Below are positions 25,544-33,750 of a stretch of DNA of 64,000 bases, piece by piece. Location: contig CAZNRX010000004.1 in assembly GCA_964575455.1 (NCBI GenBank), positions 1-64,000 on the forward strand, in the 5' to 3' direction. This DNA comes from SKLM01 sp964575455. Lineage in GTDB: Bacteria; Chloroflexota; Anaerolineae; B4-G1. Position numbers and translations under genes: made by a program. The notes beneath the pieces were generated by a model, which saw nothing but the letters and a program-made list of their open reading frames with translations, ran no database searches and was not told the DNA's origin. How positions within the stretch are numbered: the stretch's first letter is position 1; the number at the start of each line of letters is the position of its first letter.

Positions 25544-26383
25544 CTATTCAAGCTCCATATACCGCTTACCTCGCCATCTGAAGGGCGCCCACTTCCCCGG
25601 CTCAACCTGTATCCAGATATCCTCTCCGGATAGAGTGACGACGTTCACCAGATCTCCCTCGTGCAGGTCACCCACATCCCCGTAGTTCATCCCAGGCCCA
25701 CTGCGCAGATTGAGCTTCTCCACCGCGACGCGGGCCTTGAGCCCCGCCAGCGGCATCTCATCCACCACAGGCTCGCCGCCAGCGTAGTCCACCAGCTCAT
25801 CATAGCTTCCGTTGAACCAATCGAGAAGCGTGGGGCCAGCGATCCCCGGCACCTGGCCCTCCTCCGAATACTGCCAGATCATCCAGTCGTCCCAGCCGCG
25901 CGGCAGCGAGGGCGCATCAACCCCGTAATTGGCAACCCAGAGATCGTAGTCCGCCCAATTCGGATCATCCAGAACGTTGTAGTTCCAGAACCAGATGGCC
26001 GTGTAGATCATGGGTTTCCGGCCTTCCTTCTCCTCAACCAGGTCCGCGCACTTCCCAACGCAAGCTGTGATACCCTCGGGGCCGATCTCACGTCTCAGCT
26101 CGACGTCCAGCACCAGGGGCAGATCGGGTGATCGACCATCAAGGACGTCGAAGAGGCGTTCTATCTGAGAGTCGGCTGGTCTCTCCGGCGCTACGACGTG
26201 ATACGCCGAAACCAGTAGGCCAGCCTCCCTGGCTCCGTCCCAGTTGACGTAAAACCTGACGTCTGTATCATAGTTGCCCAGGGTGGCGCGGATGATCGCG
26301 AAGCGATACCCTGCAGCCGCAACCCTCCTCCAGTTGATCTCACCCTGATACTCAGAGACATCAGTACCCGGCGTCCTAGACAT
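25544..26383 (-). CDS. GH25 lysozyme-like protein with SH3 domain
   Basis: N-acetylmuramidase-like protein of 279 residues. The GH25 barrel runs from GTDVSEYQGEINWRRVAAAGYRFAIIRATLG through the catalytic acid region VLDVELRREIG and YDLWVANYG. An SH3b domain follows at about 210-279 (AVEKLNLRSGPGMNYGDVGDL). No signal peptide is seen, so it may be exported by another route or act inside. The ATG follows AAAGGGGGTCAAG. It sits between the AOR and deacetylase genes in one direction. Confidence 0.88.
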   Translation of the reverse strand: MSRTPGTDVSEYQGEINWRRVAAAGYRFAIIRATLGNYDTDVRFYVNWDGAREAGLLVSAYHVVAPERPADSQIERLFDVLDGRSPDLPLVLDVELRREIGPEGITACVGKCADLVEEKEGRKPMIYTAIWFWNYNVLDDPNWADYDLWVANYGVDAPSLPRGWDDWMIWQYSEEGQVPGIAGPTLLDWFNGSYDELVDYAGGEPVVDEMPLAGLKARVAVEKLNLRSGPGMNYGDVGDLHEGDLVNVVTLSGEDIWIQVEPGKWAPFRWRGKRYMELE

Positions 26384-26454
26384 CTTGACCCCCTTTCCTC
26401 AGTTATGCCGTCCTAAGAACGGAGCCGGAATCGAGACAACCCGGCATCGTACCC

Positions 26455-28539
26455 TCAGATCGCCTGCTGAAGGGACACCTCAGTCACAACCTGAGTCAAT
26501 CCCAGCGAATGGAGCACGTCACGCGTGGGTACTCCGTCCGCGTCGTAGCCCATGGCCCGGAAGTAATCCTGCTTCATCGCTTCCATATCGAGGGAGATCC
26601 CGCGCAGAGGTCCTTTCTCAAGCGGCGGATGTCCACTGGCACGAGCCGGCAGGGAGATGTCATCAAGGCGGATACCCTCACGCAGGTTGAAGACATGGCG
26701 AAGCACCTGCACTCGGTGGCCTACGCGTAGCAACTCCTGCAGGTTCAGATCCCAACCGGTGACTGCATTGATCCACGCTCGCACCGGCGGCCGGCCCATG
26801 ATGAGCGAGAACATGCACAATCCGGCGCAGTTCACCACCTGGAGATAGCGATTGAGCAGCGCGAACTCCGTTCCCTTCTTATCGTACTCATAGCGGCCCG
26901 ACAAGGAGAGCCCCTTGAGCTCCAGAATCTCTCGCATTGCCTCTATGTCGATCAGGCCACTGTTGGCTGTGTTGTGCCGCCCCGGGGTGGGATCAACCAC
27001 GTAGGCTAGCCCCAGCACCGGTTCGTAGCGAGCATCGTGCATCGGCAGCTCCTGCCCGCCAGCGTGCATAGCGAAAGCCTCAGACGTCTCTGGCTCCCCG
27101 CCAATGCGTTCGGACGCGCGCATGACACCGTCGGCCAACAGATCGCCGATGCCGTCTCGATGCGCAATCCGCCTAACCAACTCCACAATCGCCTCTGCGC
27201 TCCCCCACGACAGAGTCAAGCCATCGCCCAACGACGCGTCGATCAGCCCATGCTCCGCGCACTCGATGGCGAAAGCAACCGTTGCCCCGGTGGAGATCGT
27301 GTCCAGCCCGAACCGGTCGCACAAGTCGTTGACCTTGAAGATGGACTCCAGATCGTCGTTGAGAAGCAGAGGTCCGAAGGCAGCCAGCGTCTCATACTCC
27401 GGCTTGTGGGCTTCCCTCCGAGGGGCACCCCCTTTCTCAGGGTCACCTTCTACCCTCGTGCACCCCTCGTCCTCAAGCTGCACGATGCCGCCGCATCCTA
27501 CAGGGCAGTAGCGACAGTGGTAGCTCCGCACCTGATGCTCGATCACAGCCTCATCGCTGATCTTCGTGCTGTGGCTGAGCGGGAAGTCGCGAATCGCAAC
27601 CCCGCGCCAGTTCCAGACCGGCGCGTCCCCCACCTCCGCCGTGAAGGCGGTGGCGCCGCAGGTGCCATACTTGCGGTACAGATGAATGATCGCATCGACA
27701 GGACCAGATGGCTTCAGACGCAGCCACTGGATCAGAGGAGCAAGGGTCTTGGTCATACCGAAGAGAAGCGGTGAGAATGGAGAGCGATTCTCCGTCTTGA
27801 AGATCCGACCGTACTCGCGGTTGAGCTGCTTCACCGCTTCCTTATCGTGGATCGGAAGGCGCTCTTGACCACGCACGACGACGGCCTTCAGCCGCTTGGC
27901 CCCCATGACAGCAGCGAGGCCCGAGCGCGCTGCAGCGCGCCCCCCATCCGTGATGATGGCAGCAATGAGCGACCGATGCTCCCCCGCTGGGCCGATGGAC
28001 ATGACGTGAGCACCGCGGCCTATCTCGTCCTTGAGTCGCCGCTCCGTCTCTCTAGTCTCCAGCCCCCACAGATGCCGCGCGTCCCTGAGCGCCCAGGGAT
28101 GCCGTCTATCCCCGTGCTCCCCATCGACCACCATATAGACAGGCTCGTCGGAGATACCAGTGAAGAAGAGCCCGTCGACACCAGTGGCGCGCAGCAGAGA
28201 ACCGAAATGGCCACCGCAGTTGGAATCCCCCCAGCCACCGGTCAGAGGTGACTTCCCCACGACCATGAAACGCCCGCCGAACAGGACACCCGCACCGGTG
28301 AGTAGGCCAGGGATGAAACCGAGGATATTCTCGGGCCCTAGCGGATCGGCCCCGGGTGGCATCCAATCGTACAATAAGCGCACCCCAAGCCCGTAACCGC
28401 CCATCACCTGCCGGTAGACAGCTGGAGCGATCTCCTTGATCTCGATAGTGCCTCGGGAGAGATCAACGAGAAGGACCTCGCCGAAGAACCCCCGATCCGA
28501 CCTGCTGCTCGCGGCCCACGCTCCGCCAAGGCTCGACAT
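26455..28539 (-). CDS. aor: Aldehyde:ferredoxin oxidoreductase (tungsten/molybdenum enzyme)
   Basis: Oxidises aldehydes to acids with ferredoxin, using a tungsto- or molybdopterin and a 4Fe-4S cluster. The 694-residue protein starts GFFGEVLLVDLSRGTIE and has MGGYGLGVRLLYDWMPPGADPLGPEN, the glycine-rich GDSNCGGHFG, the cluster motif CRYCPVGC and a late cysteine in CAGLCMFSLIMGRPP, all in family order. I choose the ATG at 28539; the longer open frame upstream overlaps the DUF1232 gene. Two segments appear inserted: GEHGDRRHPW at about 28080-28130, which carries an 18-bp repeat unit, and EGCTRVEGDPEKGGAPRR at about 27415-27475. No ferredoxin or cofactor gene is adjacent. Confidence 0.92.
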   Translation of the reverse strand: MSSLGGAWAASSRSDRGFFGEVLLVDLSRGTIEIKEIAPAVYRQVMGGYGLGVRLLYDWMPPGADPLGPENILGFIPGLLTGAGVLFGGRFMVVGKSPLTGGWGDSNCGGHFGSLLRATGVDGLFFTGISDEPVYMVVDGEHGDRRHPWALRDARHLWGLETRETERRLKDEIGRGAHVMSIGPAGEHRSLIAAIITDGGRAAARSGLAAVMGAKRLKAVVVRGQERLPIHDKEAVKQLNREYGRIFKTENRSPFSPLLFGMTKTLAPLIQWLRLKPSGPVDAIIHLYRKYGTCGATAFTAEVGDAPVWNWRGVAIRDFPLSHSTKISDEAVIEHQVRSYHCRYCPVGCGGIVQLEDEGCTRVEGDPEKGGAPRREAHKPEYETLAAFGPLLLNDDLESIFKVNDLCDRFGLDTISTGATVAFAIECAEHGLIDASLGDGLTLSWGSAEAIVELVRRIAHRDGIGDLLADGVMRASERIGGEPETSEAFAMHAGGQELPMHDARYEPVLGLAYVVDPTPGRHNTANSGLIDIEAMREILELKGLSLSGRYEYDKKGTEFALLNRYLQVVNCAGLCMFSLIMGRPPVRAWINAVTGWDLNLQELLRVGHRVQVLRHVFNLREGIRLDDISLPARASGHPPLEKGPLRGISLDMEAMKQDYFRAMGYDADGVPTRDVLHSLGLTQVVTEVSLQQAI
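28095..28112 (-). repeat. 18-bp unit in the AOR gene
   Basis: On the plus strand AGGGATGCCGTCTATCCC, in frame, encoding part of GDRRHPWA between two conserved AOR segments. It matches the exported-protein unit at 16 of 18 positions. Confidence 0.7.
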
Positions 28540-28618
28540 ACGCCTCAAACCCCCCCACCAAATAGGTCGGAAAGGGCGAATCTCACCCTCTATCCGACTG
28601 TGAAGTAGTCCGCGGGAC

Positions 28619-29032
28619 TCAGCTCTCCCTCTCGCGCTCCTCTGGCCCTCGAATCTCGTACTGGCCATCCACCACGGTGGGCTCATCCTCATCCACCACG
28701 CGCCACTCCTCGATCCGCGCGCCGAGGTCCACCAGGTGCTCACGCACCACCTCGGGTGGCGCCAGCTCGATGAACAGCTTGATGCCCAACAGGAAGACGG
28801 CCACGTCATCCAGCTGGTTGAGCCCCATCGGGGGGAAGTCCGAGAGAATGTCTATGGGAGAGAGGACATAGGCCAGCGCCGTCGGAGGCACGATCTTCGT
28901 CCACAGCGGCACCCGACGATCCAGAAACAGCCGCCAAGCCAGGCGCAACTGCCGCACGGCATCTTTGAGCCAAGCCAGAATGGCACCGCCATCGTCTCGC
29001 GGCGCTTTCATCGGTCGTAGATCGTCGTTCAT
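28619..29032 (-). CDS. DUF1232 (YkvA-like) membrane protein
   Basis: 137-residue protein with the YkvA/DUF1232 core: VPLWTKIVPPTALAYVLSPIDILSDFPPMGLNQLDDVAVFLLGIKLFIELAPPEVVREHL. It has a probable hairpin of two hydrophobic segments and charged ends. The function of the family is not established. The ATG at 29032 has GAGGAG in front. It has its own promoter and lies 79 bp upstream of the AOR gene. Confidence 0.85.
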   Translation of the reverse strand: MNDDLRPMKAPRDDGGAILAWLKDAVRQLRLAWRLFLDRRVPLWTKIVPPTALAYVLSPIDILSDFPPMGLNQLDDVAVFLLGIKLFIELAPPEVVREHLVDLGARIEEWRVVDEDEPTVVDGQYEIRGPEERERES

Positions 29033-29075
29033 CGAATAACTCCTCATCATCAACGGTATTGGGCCTCAGTCAAGG

Positions 29076-29104
29076 ATTATAGTCCCCCGTCGCGATTCTG
29101 CCAA
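29076..29104 (-). promoter_or_regulatory. Promoter of the DUF1232 gene
   Basis: On the minus strand TTGGCA (29104-29099), a 17-base spacer and a perfect TATAAT (29081-29076). The -35 is supplied by the first copy of the direct repeat described in the next entry. Confidence 0.65.
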
Positions 29105-29168
29105 GCTGCATATGCAGGCCCGCGATCTGCCAAGCTGCATGTGCAGCCCTGCACGTGCAGCCCTGCAC
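29097..29168. repeat. Palindromic direct repeats between divergent promoters
   Basis: TCTGCCAAGCTGCATATGCAG recurs 31 bp later with one change (ATGTGCAG), followed by two GTGCAGCCCTGCAC-like palindromes. The block fills the space between the divergent DUF1232 and 29208 promoters. Confidence 0.65.
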
Positions 29169-29192
29169 CTGTTCATTCCTCATCTCCCATTG

Positions 29193-29198
29193 TATAAT
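29193..29198 (+). promoter_or_regulatory. -10 box of the 29208 gene
   Basis: A perfect TATAAT with exactly nine bases to the ATG at 29208, the same spacing as at dnaE. No Shine-Dalgarno sequence is present, so a leaderless mRNA is likely. Confidence 0.55.
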
Positions 29199-29207
29199 AG
29201 CGACACG

Positions 29208-30899
29208 ATGCCACGCCTTCGCCAAAGCCTGCTGGATACATACCTGGTGCGCCTGCGCGCCATCGCCCGCTTCTGGGAGATCCCGCTGACCACGAGTCGG
29301 CAACGGGATGTAGCGCTTGAGCTGACCAAGGCTATGGCCAATCCCCAGGCCATCCAGCGAGCCCGCGCGCGACTGCCGGACGACCAGCGCCAGGCCCTGC
29401 AGCAGCTGCTTGCTTCCGACGGTCACACGCCGCGGCTGGTCTTCGCCAGGGATTGGGGTGAGATCCGCACCATGGGCCCGGCTCGCATGGAGCGTGAGCG
29501 CCCCTGGGAGGATCCCGTCTCGCCTGCTGAGGGTCTCTGGTATCATGGCTTCCTCTTCCAGAGCTTTGAACAGGGTCCCGACGGCGCCTATGAGGCCCTC
29601 TCTGTCCCACCTGAGCTGCGCAAGCATCTCCCAGCGCCGCACGCCACCCAACCCACCATCTCGCTCGAACCGGTGGCTGCCCCCGAAGCTGTCCTTTCGG
29701 GCGAGGACCGGCTGCTCGACGACGCTTGTACACTGCTGGCCTATGTGCAGAACGAGCGACCGCGGCTGAGGAGCGACAAGCGCTGGTCAGGCCGACACGA
29801 GCAACGCCTGCTATCGCGCTTCCACGTTCAGGATCAAGAGCGCTTTGCGTTTCTGCGCCACCTGGCCGCCAGCAGCGGATGGATGGTCGGCGACGAAGCG
29901 GGCCCCTTACGCCTGGACCCCGACACCGTCACGACCTGGCTCCAGAGCCCCACCTTCCGTCAGCGCTGCGCCCTGACCGAGACCTGGCGGGATGACCCGA
30001 CGTGGAACGACCTCTTCCACGTCCCCGCGCTTCAACCCGAAGACACAGGAGCCTGGCGGAACGACCCCGTGCTGGCACGGCAGGCCGTCCTCCGCCATCT
30101 GAGTCACGCTGACCCGACCGAATGGTACGAGCTCGATGCGTTTGTCGCCGCCATCAAGCGGGTCGACCCCGACTTTCAGCGACCCGCCGGCGACTACGAC
30201 ACATGGTACATCAGGGACCAGGAGACTGGCGACTACCTCTCAGGCTTCGAGAGCTGGGACGACGTCGAGGGCCGGTTGATCCGCTACCTGATCACCAGAC
30301 CGATGGCCTGGCTTGGCCTCATCCACCTCGGAGCAGGGGAAAGCGACCAACCAACCCAAGTCTTTCGCATCAGCCGAGCCGGGGCAGCTTTCCTCGATGT
30401 GACAGATCCACCGTCCCGGCCCGAGCCGTCGCCAGCCCGCCTGCGATCCAGCTTCTGCGTTTCCGTGTCAGCTCACCGCCGCTACGAACGCTTTCAGCTC
30501 GCCCGCGTGGCCGAATGGGTCCAAACCGGGGAGCGCTTCACCTATCGCCTGACGCCGGCCTCTCTGGAGCGCGCACGCAAGCAGGGCATCTCCGTCAGGC
30601 GGGTGCTGGAGTTCATGCAGGAGATCATCGAAGCACCTCTTCCCCGCCCAGTGGAGAAAGCACTGAGAAGGTGGGATATGCACGGGACAGAGGCTCGCTT
30701 GGGACGCGTGATTCTTCTCCAGACGCCCTCCAACAAAGAGCTGATGGATCAGATCATCTCCTCCCCGCGCCTATCCCGCCTCATCGAGGAGCGAATCGGC
30801 CCGACGGCAGCCCTGGTTCGCCGGCAGGATTCGTCTCAGATCGTCAAGCGGCTGGGCGAGATGGGATTGCTGCCCGACGTGAAGGACCTGCCGGATTGA
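29208..30899 (+). CDS. Helicase-associated-domain-like protein
   Basis: 563 residues. I start at the ATG at 29208, because the open frame upstream covers repeats and the promoter. The N-terminal 150 residues are helical (LRQSLLDTYLVRLRAIARFW). The C-terminal part (YERFQLARVAEWVQTGERFTYRLTPASLERARKQGISVRRVLEFMQEIIEAPLPRPVEKALRRW) resembles the helicase-associated domain found beside XPB-like helicases in actinobacteria and Chloroflexota. No ATPase motifs are present, so it is probably a DNA-binding or accessory protein. The assignment is by remembered pattern and is tentative. Confidence 0.65.
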   Translation: MPRLRQSLLDTYLVRLRAIARFWEIPLTTSRQRDVALELTKAMANPQAIQRARARLPDDQRQALQQLLASDGHTPRLVFARDWGEIRTMGPARMERERPWEDPVSPAEGLWYHGFLFQSFEQGPDGAYEALSVPPELRKHLPAPHATQPTISLEPVAAPEAVLSGEDRLLDDACTLLAYVQNERPRLRSDKRWSGRHEQRLLSRFHVQDQERFAFLRHLAASSGWMVGDEAGPLRLDPDTVTTWLQSPTFRQRCALTETWRDDPTWNDLFHVPALQPEDTGAWRNDPVLARQAVLRHLSHADPTEWYELDAFVAAIKRVDPDFQRPAGDYDTWYIRDQETGDYLSGFESWDDVEGRLIRYLITRPMAWLGLIHLGAGESDQPTQVFRISRAGAAFLDVTDPPSRPEPSPARLRSSFCVSVSAHRRYERFQLARVAEWVQTGERFTYRLTPASLERARKQGISVRRVLEFMQEIIEAPLPRPVEKALRRWDMHGTEARLGRVILLQTPSNKELMDQIISSPRLSRLIEERIGPTAALVRRQDSSQIVKRLGEMGLLPDVKDLPD

Positions 30900-30942
30900 A
30901 GCAGGTGCGTCGCACGCTGACTTAGCTACGTACGTCCCCAGG

Positions 30943-31758
30943 TCAAACCTCATTCATGCTCCCGCTGCGAAACCCCTGTAGATCGAGGGTCACGTAGCGA
31001 TAGCCCAAGGCGCGCAGGGCATCAACCGCATCCGCGCGGACGTCAGCTCGCGACAAACGCACGATATCCTCCTCCAGGACCTCAATCCGAGCAACCGGGA
31101 AATGGTCACGCACGCGGAGCTGCCGTAGTGAAAGCTGTCGCCGCAGCGTCGACTCTGCGGCTTCGATGCGCTCCAGCACCTGGGGCGTCAATGGCGTGCC
31201 ATAGGGAACACGAGAGGCGAGGCATGCCATGGAGGGGAGATCCCACGTGGGAAGCTCTATCTCGCGCGACACAGCCCGCACGTCCGCCTTTGTGAAACCC
31301 GCCTCCAGCAGGGGCGCGTGGACGCCCAGCTCCTCGGCGGCCCTCATCCCGGGCCGGTAGTCACCCTGATCGTCGACGTTCGCCCCGCGGACCAGGGAGT
31401 CGAGCCCCTCAGATCTCGCGACCTTCAACAGATGCGAGAACATGGCCCGCTTGCAGTGATAGCAGCGATCGAGGCGGTTGACGGCCACCTCGGAGCGGTC
31501 AAGTAGATCCAGCTCCACGACGCGGTGCCTGGCTCCAAGCTGCTCCGCGAGCCGCGAAGCCCGCTCCCCCTCCACGGCTGCCGTCATGGGTGACGTGATG
31601 GTGAGGGCCAGCGTGTCATCGACACCCAGCTCCTCCCGGCACACCGCCAGCAGCAGCGTGCTGTCGACGCCGCCCGAATAGGCCACGCCAACGCCTTCCA
31701 GCGACCGGACCAGTCGGCGCAGCCGCTCGACCTTCCTCGGGAGATCAGACGAAGACAT
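30943..31758 (-). CDS. larE: ATP-dependent sacrificial sulfur transferase LarE
   Basis: PP-loop enzyme that gives its own cysteine sulfur (or uses a cluster) to make the nickel-pincer nucleotide of lactate racemase and relatives. The 271-residue protein has the PP-loop SGGVDST, RCYHCKRAMF, and MACLASRVPYGT, where the Cys matches the sacrificial cysteine of LarE. LarB and LarC are not in the window, so either they lie elsewhere or this member serves another sulfur-transfer reaction. It starts 19 bp after RNase J and is probably cotranscribed with it. Confidence 0.88.
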   Translation of the reverse strand: MSSSDLPRKVERLRRLVRSLEGVGVAYSGGVDSTLLLAVCREELGVDDTLALTITSPMTAAVEGERASRLAEQLGARHRVVELDLLDRSEVAVNRLDRCYHCKRAMFSHLLKVARSEGLDSLVRGANVDDQGDYRPGMRAAEELGVHAPLLEAGFTKADVRAVSREIELPTWDLPSMACLASRVPYGTPLTPQVLERIEAAESTLRRQLSLRQLRVRDHFPVARIEVLEEDIVRLSRADVRADAVDALRALGYRYVTLDLQGFRSGSMNEV

Positions 31759-31777
31759 CGATTATGCAACGGCTACA

Positions 31778-33433
31778 TCACGTGATATCGACCACCGCCG
31801 CCGTCACCACAGGATCGCGCCTCGTCTCGCGATGAAAGAAGTTCGACAGAGCATCCTCGATGCTCCTCTCAACATCGGCAGGTTTCGTCCCCGGGCTGAC
31901 CATGGCCGCTGACCGAACCACGTCCTGAGCCCTCGTCAGCAAATCCTTCGCCTCAGGCTTGAACACGAAGCCCCTCGTGATGATCCGTGGCTGCCCGCTC
32001 GCCCGCCCTGTCCGCGGGTTGAAGGGCACCACCGCCGTCACGAATCCCGCTTCTCCCAACTCGCCCCGCTGGCGCATCACCCTGGGACCGATCTCGCCCA
32101 CCAGGGTGCCATCCACGTACACGTAGCCTCCGGGCACGCGTTCGCCGATCCTCATCCTCCCATCCTTGAAGTCCAGCGTGTGACCGTTCTCGACCGCGGC
32201 GATATTCTCCTCCGGTATCCCGAGAGAGCGTGCAATCTTAGCATGCTGCTTTAGATGGCGCACCTCCCCGTGGATGGGCACGAAATACCGCGGCTGCAGC
32301 ATGTTGATCAGTGTCTTCTGCTCCTCCTGGCTGGCGTGACCTGAGACGTGCACGTCCGCCACTGGATCGTAGTAGACGTCAGCTCCCTTCTGGAACAGAC
32401 GATTGATCACCCCGTGGATCATCTCCTCGTTGCCCGGAATGGTGTGCGAGGAGAGCACCACCGTGTCGTCCTTCTGTATGCTCAAGGTGTAGTGGCGCCC
32501 CGTGGCCAGACGATTCAGCACCGCCATCGGCTCACCCTGAGCGCCTGTGGCCATAATCACCACCTCGTCAGGTGGCAGGCGGTCTACCTCGTGCAGCTCT
32601 ACCATCATCTCATCCGGGATGTCGAGGTAGCCCAGCTCGCGGGCCATCGCCGTGTTGTTGACCATACTCCTGCCCGCGACTGCAAACTTCCGGTTGTGCT
32701 CCGCCGCCACATCCACCACCTGCTGAACGCGCGATATCAGCGAAGCAAACGTGGCCACGATCAGCCGTCCCGGAGCCTCACGCATAATCTGATGAAACGC
32801 ATCGTAGAGCGCCGCCTCCGAGGATGTCTTGCCAGGCGTGTCCGCGTTCGTGCTGTCCGATAGCAGCGCCAAAACTCCGCGCCCCGTGAACTCGGCCAGC
32901 TTGGCGTAATCCGTGGGCCAACCATCCACCGGTGTGTGGTCGAACTTGAAGTCGCCGCTGTGCACGATCAGGCCCTCCGGCGTCGTGATCCCCATTCCCA
33001 CCGTGTCCGGGATCGAGTGGCAGACATGATAGGGCTCAATCTGGAACGGGCCTATCTCAAACGCATCGCGAGGCGACATCGTATGTAGCGTAACCTTATT
33101 CAACATGTTCCGCTGTGAAAGCTGGACCTCAATCAGACCTCGCGTCAGACGCGTGGCGTACACCGGAACGTTGAACTCCTCCAAGAAGTGGGAAAGCGCC
33201 CCGATATGATCCATGTGACCGTGAGTGATGACCACCGCACGTATCTGATCCTTCTTATCTCGCAGGTAGTCCCAGTCCGGCAGGATGTAGTCGATGCCCA
33301 GCATACCCGTGGTCGGGAACATCATACCCACATCCACGATCAGCATGTGCCCACCATACTCAAAACTCATCATGTTCTTACCAACCTCCCCTAGGCCTCC
33401 CAGGGGAACAATTCTCAAGTAACCGTCTTCCAT
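31778..33433 (-). CDS. rnj: Ribonuclease J
   Basis: Metallo-beta-lactamase/beta-CASP ribonuclease with 5'-3' exo- and endonuclease activity in mRNA turnover and rRNA processing. The 551-residue protein has LGGLGEVGKNM, the metal motif HGHMDHIG, SGDFKFDHTPVDG, SDSTNAD, VSGHASQEEQ, FVPIHGE and a C-terminal domain ending in the NFFHRETRRDPVV tail. The ATG is preceded by AGGAGTTAGGAAG. A roughly 180-base leader carries its own promoter and a terminator-like structured element, so expression is probably attenuated. Confidence 0.96.
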   Translation of the reverse strand: MEDGYLRIVPLGGLGEVGKNMMSFEYGGHMLIVDVGMMFPTTGMLGIDYILPDWDYLRDKKDQIRAVVITHGHMDHIGALSHFLEEFNVPVYATRLTRGLIEVQLSQRNMLNKVTLHTMSPRDAFEIGPFQIEPYHVCHSIPDTVGMGITTPEGLIVHSGDFKFDHTPVDGWPTDYAKLAEFTGRGVLALLSDSTNADTPGKTSSEAALYDAFHQIMREAPGRLIVATFASLISRVQQVVDVAAEHNRKFAVAGRSMVNNTAMARELGYLDIPDEMMVELHEVDRLPPDEVVIMATGAQGEPMAVLNRLATGRHYTLSIQKDDTVVLSSHTIPGNEEMIHGVINRLFQKGADVYYDPVADVHVSGHASQEEQKTLINMLQPRYFVPIHGEVRHLKQHAKIARSLGIPEENIAAVENGHTLDFKDGRMRIGERVPGGYVYVDGTLVGEIGPRVMRQRGELGEAGFVTAVVPFNPRTGRASGQPRIITRGFVFKPEAKDLLTRAQDVVRSAAMVSPGTKPADVERSIEDALSNFFHRETRRDPVVTAAVVDIT

Positions 33434-33469
33434 CTTCCTAACTCCTATATCGCTAAAGCATGTCTAACC

Positions 33470-33572
33470 AAAAAAGCACCCTCCAACCACCCGACTGCGG
33501 CCTCGACCAAGAAGCGCGACCGACATGCGCTGAATGCGCCAAGCCGATGCCTGCACCTGGGCTGGAGGGTGC
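33470..33572 (-). ncRNA. Structured leader RNA with terminator ahead of RNase J
   Basis: On the minus strand GCACCCTCCAGCC and GGTTGGAGGGTGC pair over 13 bp (one G-U) and enclose about 71 bases. That inner part contains a GCGC-ATTCA-GCGC hairpin. The closing stem is followed at once by six T (33475-33470). The layout is that of an attenuator or riboswitch-like leader, or of a small RNA ending here. It matches no riboswitch class that I recognise. Confidence 0.6.
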
Positions 33573-33619
33573 ATTCGATTCCACTCGCAAGATCTATCCC
33601 AACTCAATTAGCAACAGCT

Positions 33620-33647
33620 ATAGTAGCACAGGAGCCGCCCATGTCAA
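33620..33647 (-). promoter_or_regulatory. Promoter of the RNase J leader
   Basis: On the minus strand a perfect TTGACA (33647-33642), a 16-base spacer and TACTAT (33625-33620), preceded by TGC as an extended -10. Transcription should start near 33613, about 40 bases before the structured element. Confidence 0.65.
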
Positions 33648-33676
33648 GTCAGCGCGCCCGAGGATCAAGCCGCAAC

Positions 33677-33705
33677 TTGTCTGTCTATCCAACTCGTAGT
33701 ATCAT
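33677..33705 (+). promoter_or_regulatory. Promoter of the M20 peptidase gene
   Basis: TTGTCT (33677-33682), a 17-base spacer and TATCAT (33700-33705). The leader to the ATG at 33751 would be about 40 bases. Confidence 0.5.
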
Positions 33706-33750
33706 CTAACTGTACACTAACCAGAAGACGTGCGACATGCAGATCGAACC

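Larger units (their letters stand above)
33434..33750. other. Intergenic region between RNase J and the M20 peptidase
   Basis: 317 bases without a gene between divergently transcribed genes. It holds a minus-strand promoter, a structured element ending in six T and the RNase J ribosome site, plus a plus-strand promoter for the M20 peptidase. Each is listed separately. Confidence 0.8.

Noticed and set aside
28540..28809. N-terminal extension of the AOR frame
   Set aside because: It overlaps the DUF1232 gene, is low in family similarity, and homology begins just behind the ATG at 28539.
33476..33572. tRNA or SRP RNA in the RNase J leader
   Set aside because: The closing stem suggested a small stable RNA, but there is no T-arm, CCA region or SRP tetraloop motif. 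The long 71-base interior does not fold as a cloverleaf by eye.
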